Assembly (NCBI GenBank): GCA_030041195.1 | Contig: JASHOI010000468.1 | Location: forward strand, 1 to 47,586 | Reading direction: 5' to 3' | Length of the DNA stretch: 47,586 nucleotides | DNA from: Streptosporangiaceae bacterium | GTDB taxonomy: Bacteria; Actinomycetota; Actinomycetes; Streptosporangiales; Streptosporangiaceae | Shown: one piece after another, positions 39,345-46,878 of the stretch | Layout: each line of letters opens with the position of its first letter | How positions within the stretch are numbered: the first letter of the stretch is position 1 | Notes under the pieces: model-generated | What the model saw: the letters and a program-made list of their open reading frames with translations, nothing else | What the model was told of the DNA's origin: nothing | The model's database searches: none | Program-made: the position numbers and the translations under genes

Positions 39345-40409
39345 GTGCGTGACAGCCAGATCGGTCCAGCCGGTGCGGTGGCGGCAGAGTGTCTCGACAT
39401 CCTGCACCAGCAGGCGGCCGGTTACGCCGAGGTGGCGGTCGCCAACATCGGCACGGAGTTCCCCTCGCTGCTGATCCATCTGATGTCGGGGCCGGGGGAC
39501 TTTCCTGCCCGGCCCGCGGAGCGGACGCCGGTGTTCTCCGGCAGCCTGGACTGGCACTCGTGTGTGGAGATGCACTGGCTGCTGGTGCGGCTGCTGCGGC
39601 TGGCTGGCGATGTGGTGCCGGCTAGCCAGATCGGGGAGCTGCTGGATGCCCAGTTCACCGCGGACAAGCTAAAGGCCGAGGCCAGCTTCGTAGCCAGCGC
39701 CGACGGGCGGCACGAGCGGCCTTACGGCTGGGCCTGGGCGCTCGCGCTGGTGCACGAGATCGCCAGCCTCGGTGATGCTCAGGCGGGTCGCTGGCTAACC
39801 GCGATCACGCCGCTGGCCGACGCGCTGACGGAGGGTTTCCTTGACTGGCTGCCCAAGGCCACCTACCCGGTCCGGCATGGCGTGCACGCCAACAGCGCCT
39901 TCGCCCTGGCGGTCGCGTTGCCATTCGCGGCACGGCAGGCGCAAGCAGGCAGGCCGGACCTGGCTACGGCGATCGAGACCAAGGCACTGGGCTGGTTCGC
40001 GGGCGACTCCGACTATCCGGGCAGCTACGAGCCCTCAGGCCATGACTTTTTGTCTCCCGCGCTGACCGAAGCAGAGCTGATGAGCAGGTTGCTCGCGCAG
40101 GCGGAGTTCGCCGACTGGCTGGCCGCGTTCCTGCCGGGGATCGCCGACGGTGAGCCAGTCACGCTGTTCACTCCGGCTGTCGTCTCCGACGCCAGCGACG
40201 GGCAGATCGCCCATCTGCATGGCCTCAACGCGAGCCGGGCCTACTGCTGGCGGCGGATCGCCGAGAGTCTGCCCGGCGACGACGCAAGGACTGGGCCGGC
40301 ACTGGCCGCGGCCCGCATCCACCTGGACGCGGCGCTGCCGCACGTGAGCGGCGACGGCTACATGGTGGAACACTGGCTGGCCGCTTACGCAGTGCTGGCA
40401 CTCACCTGA
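39345..40409 (+). CDS. DUF2891 family protein
   Basis: About 354 residues from GTG 39345, with TTG 39342 one codon before. The DUF2891 landmarks are in order: TPVFSGSLDWHSCVEMHWLLVRLLR, ERPYGWAWALALVHEI, TYPVRHGVHANSAFALAVALPF, YEPSGHDFLSPALTEAELMSRLL, HLHGLNASRAYCWRRIAESL and MVEHWLAAYAVLALT. The family looks like an alpha/alpha barrel of glycosidase or epimerase type with several conserved His/Trp residues, but no reaction is established. It stands alone; it ends 20 bases from the DHFR-like gene, which is convergent. Confidence 0.92.
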   Translation: MRDSQIGPAGAVAAECLDILHQQAAGYAEVAVANIGTEFPSLLIHLMSGPGDFPARPAERTPVFSGSLDWHSCVEMHWLLVRLLRLAGDVVPASQIGELLDAQFTADKLKAEASFVASADGRHERPYGWAWALALVHEIASLGDAQAGRWLTAITPLADALTEGFLDWLPKATYPVRHGVHANSAFALAVALPFAARQAQAGRPDLATAIETKALGWFAGDSDYPGSYEPSGHDFLSPALTEAELMSRLLAQAEFADWLAAFLPGIADGEPVTLFTPAVVSDASDGQIAHLHGLNASRAYCWRRIAESLPGDDARTGPALAAARIHLDAALPHVSGDGYMVEHWLAAYAVLALT

Positions 40410-40429
40410 ACCCCGGGCAGCCGGACAGC

Positions 40430-41005
40430 TCAAGCCAGGTGGTAGGTGAGAAACACGAACTGTTTGTCATGCTTGACGTCGGCCAACGTCAGGTCTGACG
40501 CAAGCAGGCGCCGTGGGAGCAGGGGAGCACCGGCGCCGAGCATCACCGGGGCGATTCCCAGCAGGATCTCATCGAGCAGCCCCGCATCCGCGAACTGACC
40601 CACTAGGTCCCCGCCGCCGACCAGCCAGATATTGCGGCCATCCGCGGCCCGTGCCATCTGGTCATGCACCGGCCGGACATCACCGTGAGCAAACGACAGG
40701 TCGGCGCCCGGGATCACGGGGAGCTGGCGGTGAGTGAACACCCAGCATGGAACCGAGCCGTAGTGCTGCCGCCAGCGCCCGGGATCCTCGATCAGGTTCT
40801 CGTGACCAAAAACCCACTCGTACGTCGTCGCGCCCATGGCCATAGCGCCGACGTCAGCGAAAAAGCGGCTGAACCGCTCTTCCTTGCCAGAACTCGTCCC
40901 CACCTGAAGCAGCCAGTCGAGCGAGTTATCCGGATCGGCAATGAACCCGTCAATACTCGTGGCGGTGTAGTACTGGGTCCTGGCCGGTTGTGGTCGGGTG
41001 GACAC
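40430..41005 (-). CDS. Dihydrofolate reductase-like (RibD C-terminal) family protein
   Basis: 191 residues from GTG 41005. TQYYTATSIDGFIADPDNSLDWL is the first strand and NADPH-binding start of this family, MGATTYEWVF the next element, and NIWLVGGGDLVGQFADAGLLDEILLGIAPVMLGAGAPLLP the second half. These proteins reduce pyrimidine-like or unknown substrates with NADPH; true DHFR activity is rare. No ribosome site is visible, but the gene follows the dehalogenase stop by 20 bases and is the last in the TetR-controlled unit. Confidence 0.93.
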   Translation of the reverse strand: MSTRPQPARTQYYTATSIDGFIADPDNSLDWLLQVGTSSGKEERFSRFFADVGAMAMGATTYEWVFGHENLIEDPGRWRQHYGSVPCWVFTHRQLPVIPGADLSFAHGDVRPVHDQMARAADGRNIWLVGGGDLVGQFADAGLLDEILLGIAPVMLGAGAPLLPRRLLASDLTLADVKHDKQFVFLTYHLA

Positions 41006-41025
41006 GGGCTCGGGCGCGGGGCCGG

Positions 41026-41931
41026 TTAGCCGCGAACGGGGTGGGAGTCGATGAAGTCGGCGATGACCGTGCCGAGTTGTTCGCCGGCGTCTTCCTGCAG
41101 GAAGTGGCCGGCGCCGGTGATCACCGGGTGGTCGATGCCCGCCGCGCCCGGTACCGCGCGCTCGAGGACCGGGGCCATGGCTCCGGTGATGGGGTCGCGG
41201 TCGCTGAACGCCACGAGGAACGGCTTGTCCCACTCCGACAGGCGCTGCCATGCGGCCCGGTTGGCCGCGCTGGCCGGATCGTCGGGGGAGGTCGGGACCA
41301 GGCCCGGCATCGCCCGCGGCCCGGCCTTGAAGGATTCGTCGGGGAACGGCGCGTCGTAGGCGGCCAGCACGTCCCCGCTCAGCCTGGTCTGGCAGCCCGA
41401 CTGCACCAGCCGGGAGATGTTGAGCTCGGGGGCGGTGCGCACCACCTCGCGGAACCGCAGCCAGACCTCGGGCATGGGCTGGTCGCCGGTGGGCAGTCCG
41501 GTATTGGCCGCCACGATCCGGGCGAACCGCTCCGGGTGCTCGGCGGCCAGCCGCAGCCCGATCAGCCCGCCCCAGTCCTGCCCGACGAGGGTTGCCCCGC
41601 GCAGGTCGAGGCGGTCGAACGCCAGTGCCCGGATCCATTCCACGTGCCGGGCGTAGCTGTGGTCGCCGATGTCGGCGGGCTTGTCAGAGCGGCCGAACCC
41701 GGCCAGGTCCACCGCGATCGCGCGCAGCCCGGCCTCGGCCAGCACCGCCATCACCGTGCGGTACAAGAACGACCAGCTCGGCTCGCCGTGCAGCAACAGC
41801 ACCGGCTCGCCGTCGGGCGGCCCGGCCTCCACCCAGGCCAGCCGCACCCCGCCCGCATCGGCATACTGCGGGGGGTAGGCAAAGCCGGGCAAGTCGGCGA
41901 AACGATCCTCGGGAGTACGCAGACACCGCAT
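41026..41931 (-). CDS. Haloalkane dehalogenase-like alpha/beta hydrolase
   Basis: 301 residues from ATG 41931, four bases after the small gene's stop. PVLLLHGEPSWSFLYR carries the Glu and oxyanion-hole segment of haloalkane dehalogenases. The nucleophile elbow is LVGQDWGGLIGLR (Asp119, halide-binding Trp120), the acid is probably Asp246 in AFSDRDPITG, and the base is His276 in GAGHFLQED. AVDLAGFGRSDKP and the cap PMPEVWLRFREVV fit subfamily I. It would hydrolyse carbon-halogen bonds to alcohols. Neighbours (a DHA2 exporter, a DHFR-like reductase, a TetR) suggest a detoxification unit. Epoxide hydrolase activity cannot be excluded. Confidence 0.9.
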   Translation of the reverse strand: MRCLRTPEDRFADLPGFAYPPQYADAGGVRLAWVEAGPPDGEPVLLLHGEPSWSFLYRTVMAVLAEAGLRAIAVDLAGFGRSDKPADIGDHSYARHVEWIRALAFDRLDLRGATLVGQDWGGLIGLRLAAEHPERFARIVAANTGLPTGDQPMPEVWLRFREVVRTAPELNISRLVQSGCQTRLSGDVLAAYDAPFPDESFKAGPRAMPGLVPTSPDDPASAANRAAWQRLSEWDKPFLVAFSDRDPITGAMAPVLERAVPGAAGIDHPVITGAGHFLQEDAGEQLGTVIADFIDSHPVRG

Positions 41932-41935
41932 CAGA

Positions 41936-42175
41936 TCATGCTGCCACGAGCGCGCCGGCGCGTGCGGCCGCGCCTGCCAGGAAGGACGACAGCACCTCCC
42001 GAGCGGCTGGATCCTGTACGGCCGCCGCGATGATGCTGGCGAAGGCCGCCCCGATGGCCGGGTGACCCGCCTTACCCAGTCGGAGACCTTCGTCGACGGC
42101 CTGCTGGTCCCGTTCACCGGCAGGACCCTCACCCGGACCGGGGCGGGCTTCCGCGCCCTCAGACCTTTCAGTCAT
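41936..42175 (-). CDS. Small hypothetical protein between exporter and dehalogenase
   Basis: 79 residues from ATG 42175, with GGAGGAGG upstream, overlapping the exporter stop by eight bases. The N-terminal 35 residues are charged and Gly/Pro-rich; the rest is a hydrophobic Ala-rich helix-like segment (GAAFASIIAAAVQDPAAREVLSSFLAGAAARAGALVAA). No family was recognised. The tight coupling on both sides supports a real gene in this unit. It may be a small membrane-associated or leader protein. Confidence 0.55.
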   Translation of the reverse strand: MTERSEGAEARPGPGEGPAGERDQQAVDEGLRLGKAGHPAIGAAFASIIAAAVQDPAAREVLSSFLAGAAARAGALVAA

Positions 42176-43709
42176 TACCGTGTCCTCCTCCCATCGTCCG
42201 GGCCGTGCTCGGAGACGGGTCGCCGGAACGGGTCGTGTGCCCGCTGATGGGCGCCTGCCGGACTGTGGTCAGCGGCTCAGCCGGCGGCTCGCCGCTGGAA
42301 CCGGTCGTGCGGAGCGCGAACAGCGCGGCGGCCAGCAGGAAGATGCTCGCGGTCAGCAGCGCCCGGTGGAAGCCAGCGTCGAGAGCGACCGGCGCGGCAG
42401 CGTGGGAGGCGAGCAGGTGGCTGGTCCGGGCGGTGGCGATGGCGGTGAATATGGCAAGGCCCAGCGCGCCGCCGATCCACTGTGACGCGTTGAACAGCGC
42501 GGCGGCGAGCCCCGCGGTCTGCGGCGGCACGCCCGCGTTGGCCGCGGTGGTGGCGGCGACGAACTCGGCTCCGAGCCCGACCGACAAGATCACCAGCCCG
42601 GGCAGGATGTCGGCGGGATACGAGCCGTGGATGGGGACCCGGGAGAGCCAGTAAACGCCGGCTCCGGCCACCAGCGTGCCGGCGACGAAGACCGGCCTGA
42701 TCCCGAGGCGGCCGATCAGTCTCGGGGCCATGCTGGCGGACAGGCCGACGCCCGCGGTGACGGGCAGGTACGCCAGGCCGGTGCGAATTGGCGAGTACCC
42801 GAGGATTTCCTGCAGGTAGAGGGTGACGAAGAAGAACACGGCGAACATGCCGGCGATGCCGACGAGCTGGGTTATGTCGGCGGCGGCCAGGCCTTTGATG
42901 CGGAATATCGACAGCGGGAGCAACGGGTTCGCGGCGCGCTGCTCGTTGAAGACGAACGCGGAAAGCAGGACGGCCGCGCCGGCCAGCTCGCCGATGGTGC
43001 GGGCCGAGCCCCACCCGACGGCGGGCGCGCGGACCAGCGCGTAGAGCAGCAGCAGGGCCCCCAGCGTGGCGAGCAGGGCACCGGGGATGTCGAAGTGGGC
43101 CAGCCGTCCGCGCCGGCGGTCGTCCTCGAGCAGCAAGAACGCGCCGGCCAGCACGATCGCGCACAGCGGCGGCTTTACCAGGAACACCCAGCGCCAGCCG
43201 GGTCCCTGGGTCAGCACGCCGCCGAGCAGGACCCCGGCCGCGGACCCCAGGCCCGCCATGCCGCCCCAGGCCCCCAGCGCCTTGCGGCGCTCGGGGGGAT
43301 CCCGGAACGTCGTGGTCAGGATCGACAGCGCGGCTGGCAGCATCATCGCGGCACCCACGCCCTGGGCGAGCCGGGAGCCGATCACGGTGCCCGAGTTCGG
43401 CGCCAGCCCGCCGGTCAGCGCCGCGGCGCCGAAAAGCACGGTGCCGGCGACCAGCACGCGGCGGCGGCCGAGCAGGTCGGCGGCACGCCCGCCGAGCAGC
43501 ATGAACCCGCCGTAGGTCAGCAGGTAGCCGCTGGGAATCCACTGCAGGTTCTGCACCGACATGTGCAGGTCCTGCCGGATCGAGGGAAGAGCGATGTTGG
43601 TGATCGATGCGTCGACGAAGTCCAGGAACGCGACGGCGCACAGCATGACGAGCGTGAGCCTGCCGCGGGAAGTCGCCAGGAACGGAGAGTTCGAAGAGCT
43701 TGCCGCCAC
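42168..43709 (-). CDS. MFS multidrug exporter, DHA2 family (14 TM)
   Basis: 513 residues from GTG 43709, seven bases after GGAAGG; the TTG at 43739 lacks a site and would place the start against the operator. The DHA2 marks are FLDFVDASITNIALPSIRQDL (motif D1), GYLLTYGGFMLLGGRAADLLGRRRVL (motif A), SRLAQGVGAAMMLPAALSIL (motif B) and AGVLLGGVLTQGPGWRWVFLVKPP (motif C). Fourteen helices and a polar tail follow. It should export drugs in exchange for protons. It is the first gene of the unit that continues with the dehalogenase and reductase, and a 16-bp palindrome upstream points to TetR repression. Confidence 0.95.
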   Translation of the reverse strand: MAASSSNSPFLATSRGRLTLVMLCAVAFLDFVDASITNIALPSIRQDLHMSVQNLQWIPSGYLLTYGGFMLLGGRAADLLGRRRVLVAGTVLFGAAALTGGLAPNSGTVIGSRLAQGVGAAMMLPAALSILTTTFRDPPERRKALGAWGGMAGLGSAAGVLLGGVLTQGPGWRWVFLVKPPLCAIVLAGAFLLLEDDRRRGRLAHFDIPGALLATLGALLLLYALVRAPAVGWGSARTIGELAGAAVLLSAFVFNEQRAANPLLPLSIFRIKGLAAADITQLVGIAGMFAVFFFVTLYLQEILGYSPIRTGLAYLPVTAGVGLSASMAPRLIGRLGIRPVFVAGTLVAGAGVYWLSRVPIHGSYPADILPGLVILSVGLGAEFVAATTAANAGVPPQTAGLAAALFNASQWIGGALGLAIFTAIATARTSHLLASHAAAPVALDAGFHRALLTASIFLLAAALFALRTTGSSGEPPAEPLTTVRQAPISGHTTRSGDPSPSTARTMGGGHGND

Positions 43710-43745
43710 GGGGGTGACCTTCCGTGAGTGGTGCTGCAATCTGTG

Positions 43746-43761
43746 AGTTAGTGGACTAACT
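43746..43761. promoter_or_regulatory. TetR-type operator before the MFS unit
   Basis: AGTTAGT (43746-43752) and ACTAACT (43755-43761) are perfect inverted arms around GG, a 16-bp palindrome. It lies between the divergent exporter and tetR genes. Similar TTAGT/ACTAA palindromes serve TetR repressors of drug exporters. The second gene's regulator (43817-44398) is the natural ligand. Confidence 0.7.
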
Positions 43762-43803
43762 TACAAGCACGTACAGCGAGTTGTCTAGCACCCCCCCAGC
43801 GCC

Positions 43804-43809
43804 TAATCT
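43804..43809 (+). promoter_or_regulatory. -10 element of leaderless tetR gene
   Basis: TAATCT is followed by seven bases and ATG 43817. The interval GAGTGAG is not a convincing ribosome site at that distance, so the mRNA is probably leaderless. CTGAGT (43808-43813) and ACTCAG (43824-43829) flank the start as a further inverted repeat. Confidence 0.4.
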
Positions 43810-43816
43810 GAGTGAG

Positions 43817-44398
43817 ATGACTGACTCAGTGGTTCAGGACGCGCCTGCAGGCAAACGCGAGCGGCTCGTGGCCGCCGCCTGCCAGGTGCTCCACGAACAG
43901 GGGGTCGAGCGGACGACGCTTGCCGACATCGCGCAGGCGGCCGACGTCCCGGTCGGGAACGTCTACTACTACTTCAAGACCAAGGACCAGCTGGTCGAGG
44001 CGGCGATCGGGGCGCACGGAGAGCGTCTCAAGACCACCCTCGCGGCCCTGGACCGGCGCCGAACCCCGCAAGGCCGGCTGAAGGGCATCATTCGCGAGTG
44101 GACCAGCGAGCGCGAGCTGGTCGCCAGGTACGGCTGCCCGTTCGGCTCGCTGGCCTGTGAGCTCGACAAGCGCGCGACCGGCCTGGACCGCACCGCCGCC
44201 GACACGCTGGAAATCCTCACTGGCTGGGTGGAGCAGCAGTTCCGGTCCATGGGGCGGCCCGACGCGCGCGATCTCGCCGTCGCCCTGGTCGCGTCCTACC
44301 AGGGCATCGCGCTGCTCACCAACACCTTCCGGGACCCCGAGCTGATGGTCAGGGAGGGCCGCCGCCTGGAACGCTGGATCGACTCCTTGCATGAGTGA
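43817..44398 (+). CDS. TetR-family repressor of the adjacent exporter unit
   Basis: 193 residues from ATG 43817; an in-frame start at 43781 exists but precedes the -10. The HTH is RERLVAAACQVLHEQGVERTTLADIAQAADVPVGNVYYYFKTKDQLVEAAI. The C-terminal part (REWTSERELVARYGCPFGSLACELDKR ... LTGWVEQQFRSMGRPDARDLAVALVASYQGIALLTNTFRDPELM) belongs to the TetR_C type found with MFS exporters. It diverges from the exporter and overlaps the peptidase start by eight bases, so both are co-transcribed. It probably represses the unit until a toxic ligand binds. Confidence 0.94.
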   Translation: MTDSVVQDAPAGKRERLVAAACQVLHEQGVERTTLADIAQAADVPVGNVYYYFKTKDQLVEAAIGAHGERLKTTLAALDRRRTPQGRLKGIIREWTSERELVARYGCPFGSLACELDKRATGLDRTAADTLEILTGWVEQQFRSMGRPDARDLAVALVASYQGIALLTNTFRDPELMVREGRRLERWIDSLHE

Positions 44399-46337
44399 AG
44401 ACGCACCGGAGCTGACCGCGGAGCTGGTGGTGGACGGGGTCGTGCCGTCGCAGCCGGTTATCTCGCCAGACGGGCGCTGGGTTGCATACGTCGCCGCTCC
44501 GGTGGGCCGCTCGGCAGAACGTCGTATTTGCGCGCTGTGGGTGGCCGCTGCTGACGGTGGCTCATCGCCGGCGAAGCTGACCGCGGGTATGGCGGCTGAC
44601 TTCGGTCCGTGCTGGGCGCCGGATTCGGCGTCGGTGTTCTTCTTGTCGGATCGCACCGGATCCGCTCAGCTGCACCGGATATCGCTGGCCGGCGGGGAGG
44701 CCGAAGTGCTGACGGACTGGCACGGCGAAATCTCCGATGCCCGGCCGCTGGCGGGCGGCCGGCTGGTCGCCGTGCTGGCCACCGACGAGCCGACCGAGGA
44801 AGACAAGCGCCGACGCGCCGAGCGCGACGACGCAATCGTCTGGGGAGAGCACCTGCGCCGCGCCAGGCTGCGGGTGCTTGATCTAGCTACTGGCGAGCTT
44901 CGTACGGTGGACGGCCTCGGCGGCCGCCACGTGGCGGAGCTGGCGCCGCGGCCGGACGGGGGTGCGCTGGCGGTAATCAGCTGGGCGAGTACGGAGAAGG
45001 ATCCGGGCGCTGTCACCAACGAGTTGCATGTGGTCGATCCGGAGGCAGGGACGGTTCATGATCTCGGCCGGATCGGACCGCGGGCGCGGTCGCCGGTCTG
45101 GTGGCAGGCCGACGGCAGTTGGCACCTCGCCTACCTGGCAAGGCCCGAGGCGTTCGGCGGCTACGGCGGCTACGCCGTCTATGACGTCGCCGTCACCGCG
45201 GCTGCCGCTGTGCATCGTGACCTGACCGGGCGCATGAATGTCAGCGCGACCAACGTGACGCAGGTCGCGGACGGCCCGCCGCTGGCGCTGTTCGCGGATG
45301 GGCTCGACACCGCGATCTACCGGCTCGACCCCGGCCTGCAACGGTTCCTGTGCCTGTCCGTCCGGCGCGGCCTGGTCGACTCGCTCACCGCCAGCCGCTC
45401 CGGCGAGGTGGTCGCTGCGCTGGCGACGACCTCGGGCGAGCCGGTGAACGTCCATGCCGGACCTCCCGGCGGGCCGCTCATCCGGGTCAGCGACACCCAG
45501 CCCGCCTTGCGCGCGATCAGATGGGGCACTCAGGAACGCCTCTCCTACCAGGCATCGGACGGCCTCGAACTCGACGGCCTGCTCATCTTGCCGCCCGGCC
45601 GCAGTCGCGCGGACGGCCCGTTCCCGCTCGTCACATGGGTGCATGGCGGCCCGGGTGCCCGGTACGCCGACGAGTTCCTGCTGGGCCCGCGTTCTCCGGG
45701 ACAGTGGCTCGCCACCGCGGGCTACGCCGTGTTCTTGCCTAATCCCCGCGGCGGGGTGGGTCATGGCTGTGATTTCGCGGCGGCGGTCGTGCGCTCGGCT
45801 GGCGGCGCCGTCGGCGGCGCCGACTGGGGCGACATCGTCAGCGGGATTGATTTGCTGATTGCCGAAGGGGTCGCGGACCCGGGCCGGCTTGGAATCGGCG
45901 GGGTTAGCTACGGCGGGTTCATGGCCGCCTGGGCGATCGGGCAGACCGGCCGGTTCAAGGCCGCGATGGTGGACGCCGGGATCAGCGACTGGGGCACGCT
46001 CGTCGCGACCAACGAATTCGGAACCATGGATGCCGCGCTCGGCGGCAGCTGCGGCTGGGAGGGCACCGGCCCGCACCCCCACGATCAGGTCAGCCCGATC
46101 TCGTTTGCGTCGAAGATCCGCACCCCGGTGCTAATCGTGCACGGCGAGGACGACACCAACGTGCCCGTCGGCCAGGCGATCTACTTCCACCGCGCGCTCA
46201 GCTGGTTCGGAGTCGAGCATGAGCTCGTCATCTACCCACGCGAGGGACACAGGTTCGTGGAGCGTAACCACCAGCTCGATCTGCTCCGGCGCACGCGCGC
46301 ATGGTTCGAACGGTGGCTGTCGGCAGGTCGAGGCTAG
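44391..46337 (+). CDS. S9 family peptidase (acylaminoacyl peptidase type), second copy
   Basis: 648 residues from ATG 44391, inside the end of tetR. Residues 1 to about 390 are a beta-propeller (VISPDGRWVAYVAAP; DFGPCWAPDSASVFFLSDRTG), and the rest a hydrolase domain with nucleophile motif GVSYGG (Ser506), acid in VHGEDDTNVP (probably Asp588) and His620 in PREGHRF. No signal peptide is seen, so it should act in the cytoplasm on short or blocked peptides. It is unrelated in gene context to the other S9 peptidase at 6443: here it travels with a TetR regulator. Its stop overlaps that of the convergent gene at 46334. Confidence 0.94.
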   Translation: MSEDAPELTAELVVDGVVPSQPVISPDGRWVAYVAAPVGRSAERRICALWVAAADGGSSPAKLTAGMAADFGPCWAPDSASVFFLSDRTGSAQLHRISLAGGEAEVLTDWHGEISDARPLAGGRLVAVLATDEPTEEDKRRRAERDDAIVWGEHLRRARLRVLDLATGELRTVDGLGGRHVAELAPRPDGGALAVISWASTEKDPGAVTNELHVVDPEAGTVHDLGRIGPRARSPVWWQADGSWHLAYLARPEAFGGYGGYAVYDVAVTAAAAVHRDLTGRMNVSATNVTQVADGPPLALFADGLDTAIYRLDPGLQRFLCLSVRRGLVDSLTASRSGEVVAALATTSGEPVNVHAGPPGGPLIRVSDTQPALRAIRWGTQERLSYQASDGLELDGLLILPPGRSRADGPFPLVTWVHGGPGARYADEFLLGPRSPGQWLATAGYAVFLPNPRGGVGHGCDFAAAVVRSAGGAVGGADWGDIVSGIDLLIAEGVADPGRLGIGGVSYGGFMAAWAIGQTGRFKAAMVDAGISDWGTLVATNEFGTMDAALGGSCGWEGTGPHPHDQVSPISFASKIRTPVLIVHGEDDTNVPVGQAIYFHRALSWFGVEHELVIYPREGHRFVERNHQLDLLRRTRAWFERWLSAGRG

Positions 46338-46795
46338 ACTTCCCGACGGCCTTCCACGTGCTCGCGCTCATAGCGGGTAGCCTCGGCTTTCCTGTCAGCC
46401 GCCTCGCGGCTGCGGAGTTCTTCTCGCGTTTGCGCGGCTTTGAGCGCCGCCTCCTCGGCTTCTCCCGTGCGCTTGCGGGTTTCCGCGCCCCTTCTCGCGC
46501 TCTCCTCGCGGTGCGGCTGCGGGTGAACGCCGAGCTGGTGCCAGTTGGTCTCGGAAAGATCGACGTCGTAGTGCCGGGCGGCCTTCTCGATGTTGGCGAA
46601 CGCCTCGGCGCGGTCGGCGTCGGAAACGTCGGTAACCTGATCGAAGCGCGCGACCGCGTTCCGCACGTGCGAAGCGTCGGTCAGTGGCTCTTTCCGCTGC
46701 TTGGGAAATGCGAAGACGGTATCGGGAAGGTCGCTTTGCGTCGTGAGATTGCCGTGCCTGTCGTAGGGCTGCCAGGTCGGTTCTGCTGTTGCCAT
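46334..46795 (-). CDS. Small charged hypothetical protein (DUF6582-like core)
   Basis: 153 residues from ATG 46795, seven bases after GGAGG; an earlier frame to 46822 has no site. Residues 15-80 (NLTTQSDLPDTVFAFPKQRKEPLTDASHVRNAVARFDQVTDVSDADRAEAFANIEKAARHYDVDL) resemble the small 'fafP..r..pl.DasHvrnA.aRf.qv' domain now called DUF6582, which occurs alone or in DNA-related proteins; this is from memory and tentative. The C-terminal 60 residues are a highly charged Arg/Glu helix, likely a coiled coil. Function unknown. Confidence 0.7.
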   Translation of the reverse strand: MATAEPTWQPYDRHGNLTTQSDLPDTVFAFPKQRKEPLTDASHVRNAVARFDQVTDVSDADRAEAFANIEKAARHYDVDLSETNWHQLGVHPQPHREESARRGAETRKRTGEAEEAALKAAQTREELRSREAADRKAEATRYEREHVEGRREV

Positions 46796-46878
46796 TGGGG
46801 TACCTCCATCTCGGTCAGCCAACGGTGCTCATACCCCCACCCGGCCCCGGCGACTCGGCCTGGCGGTGGCGGCCCCGG

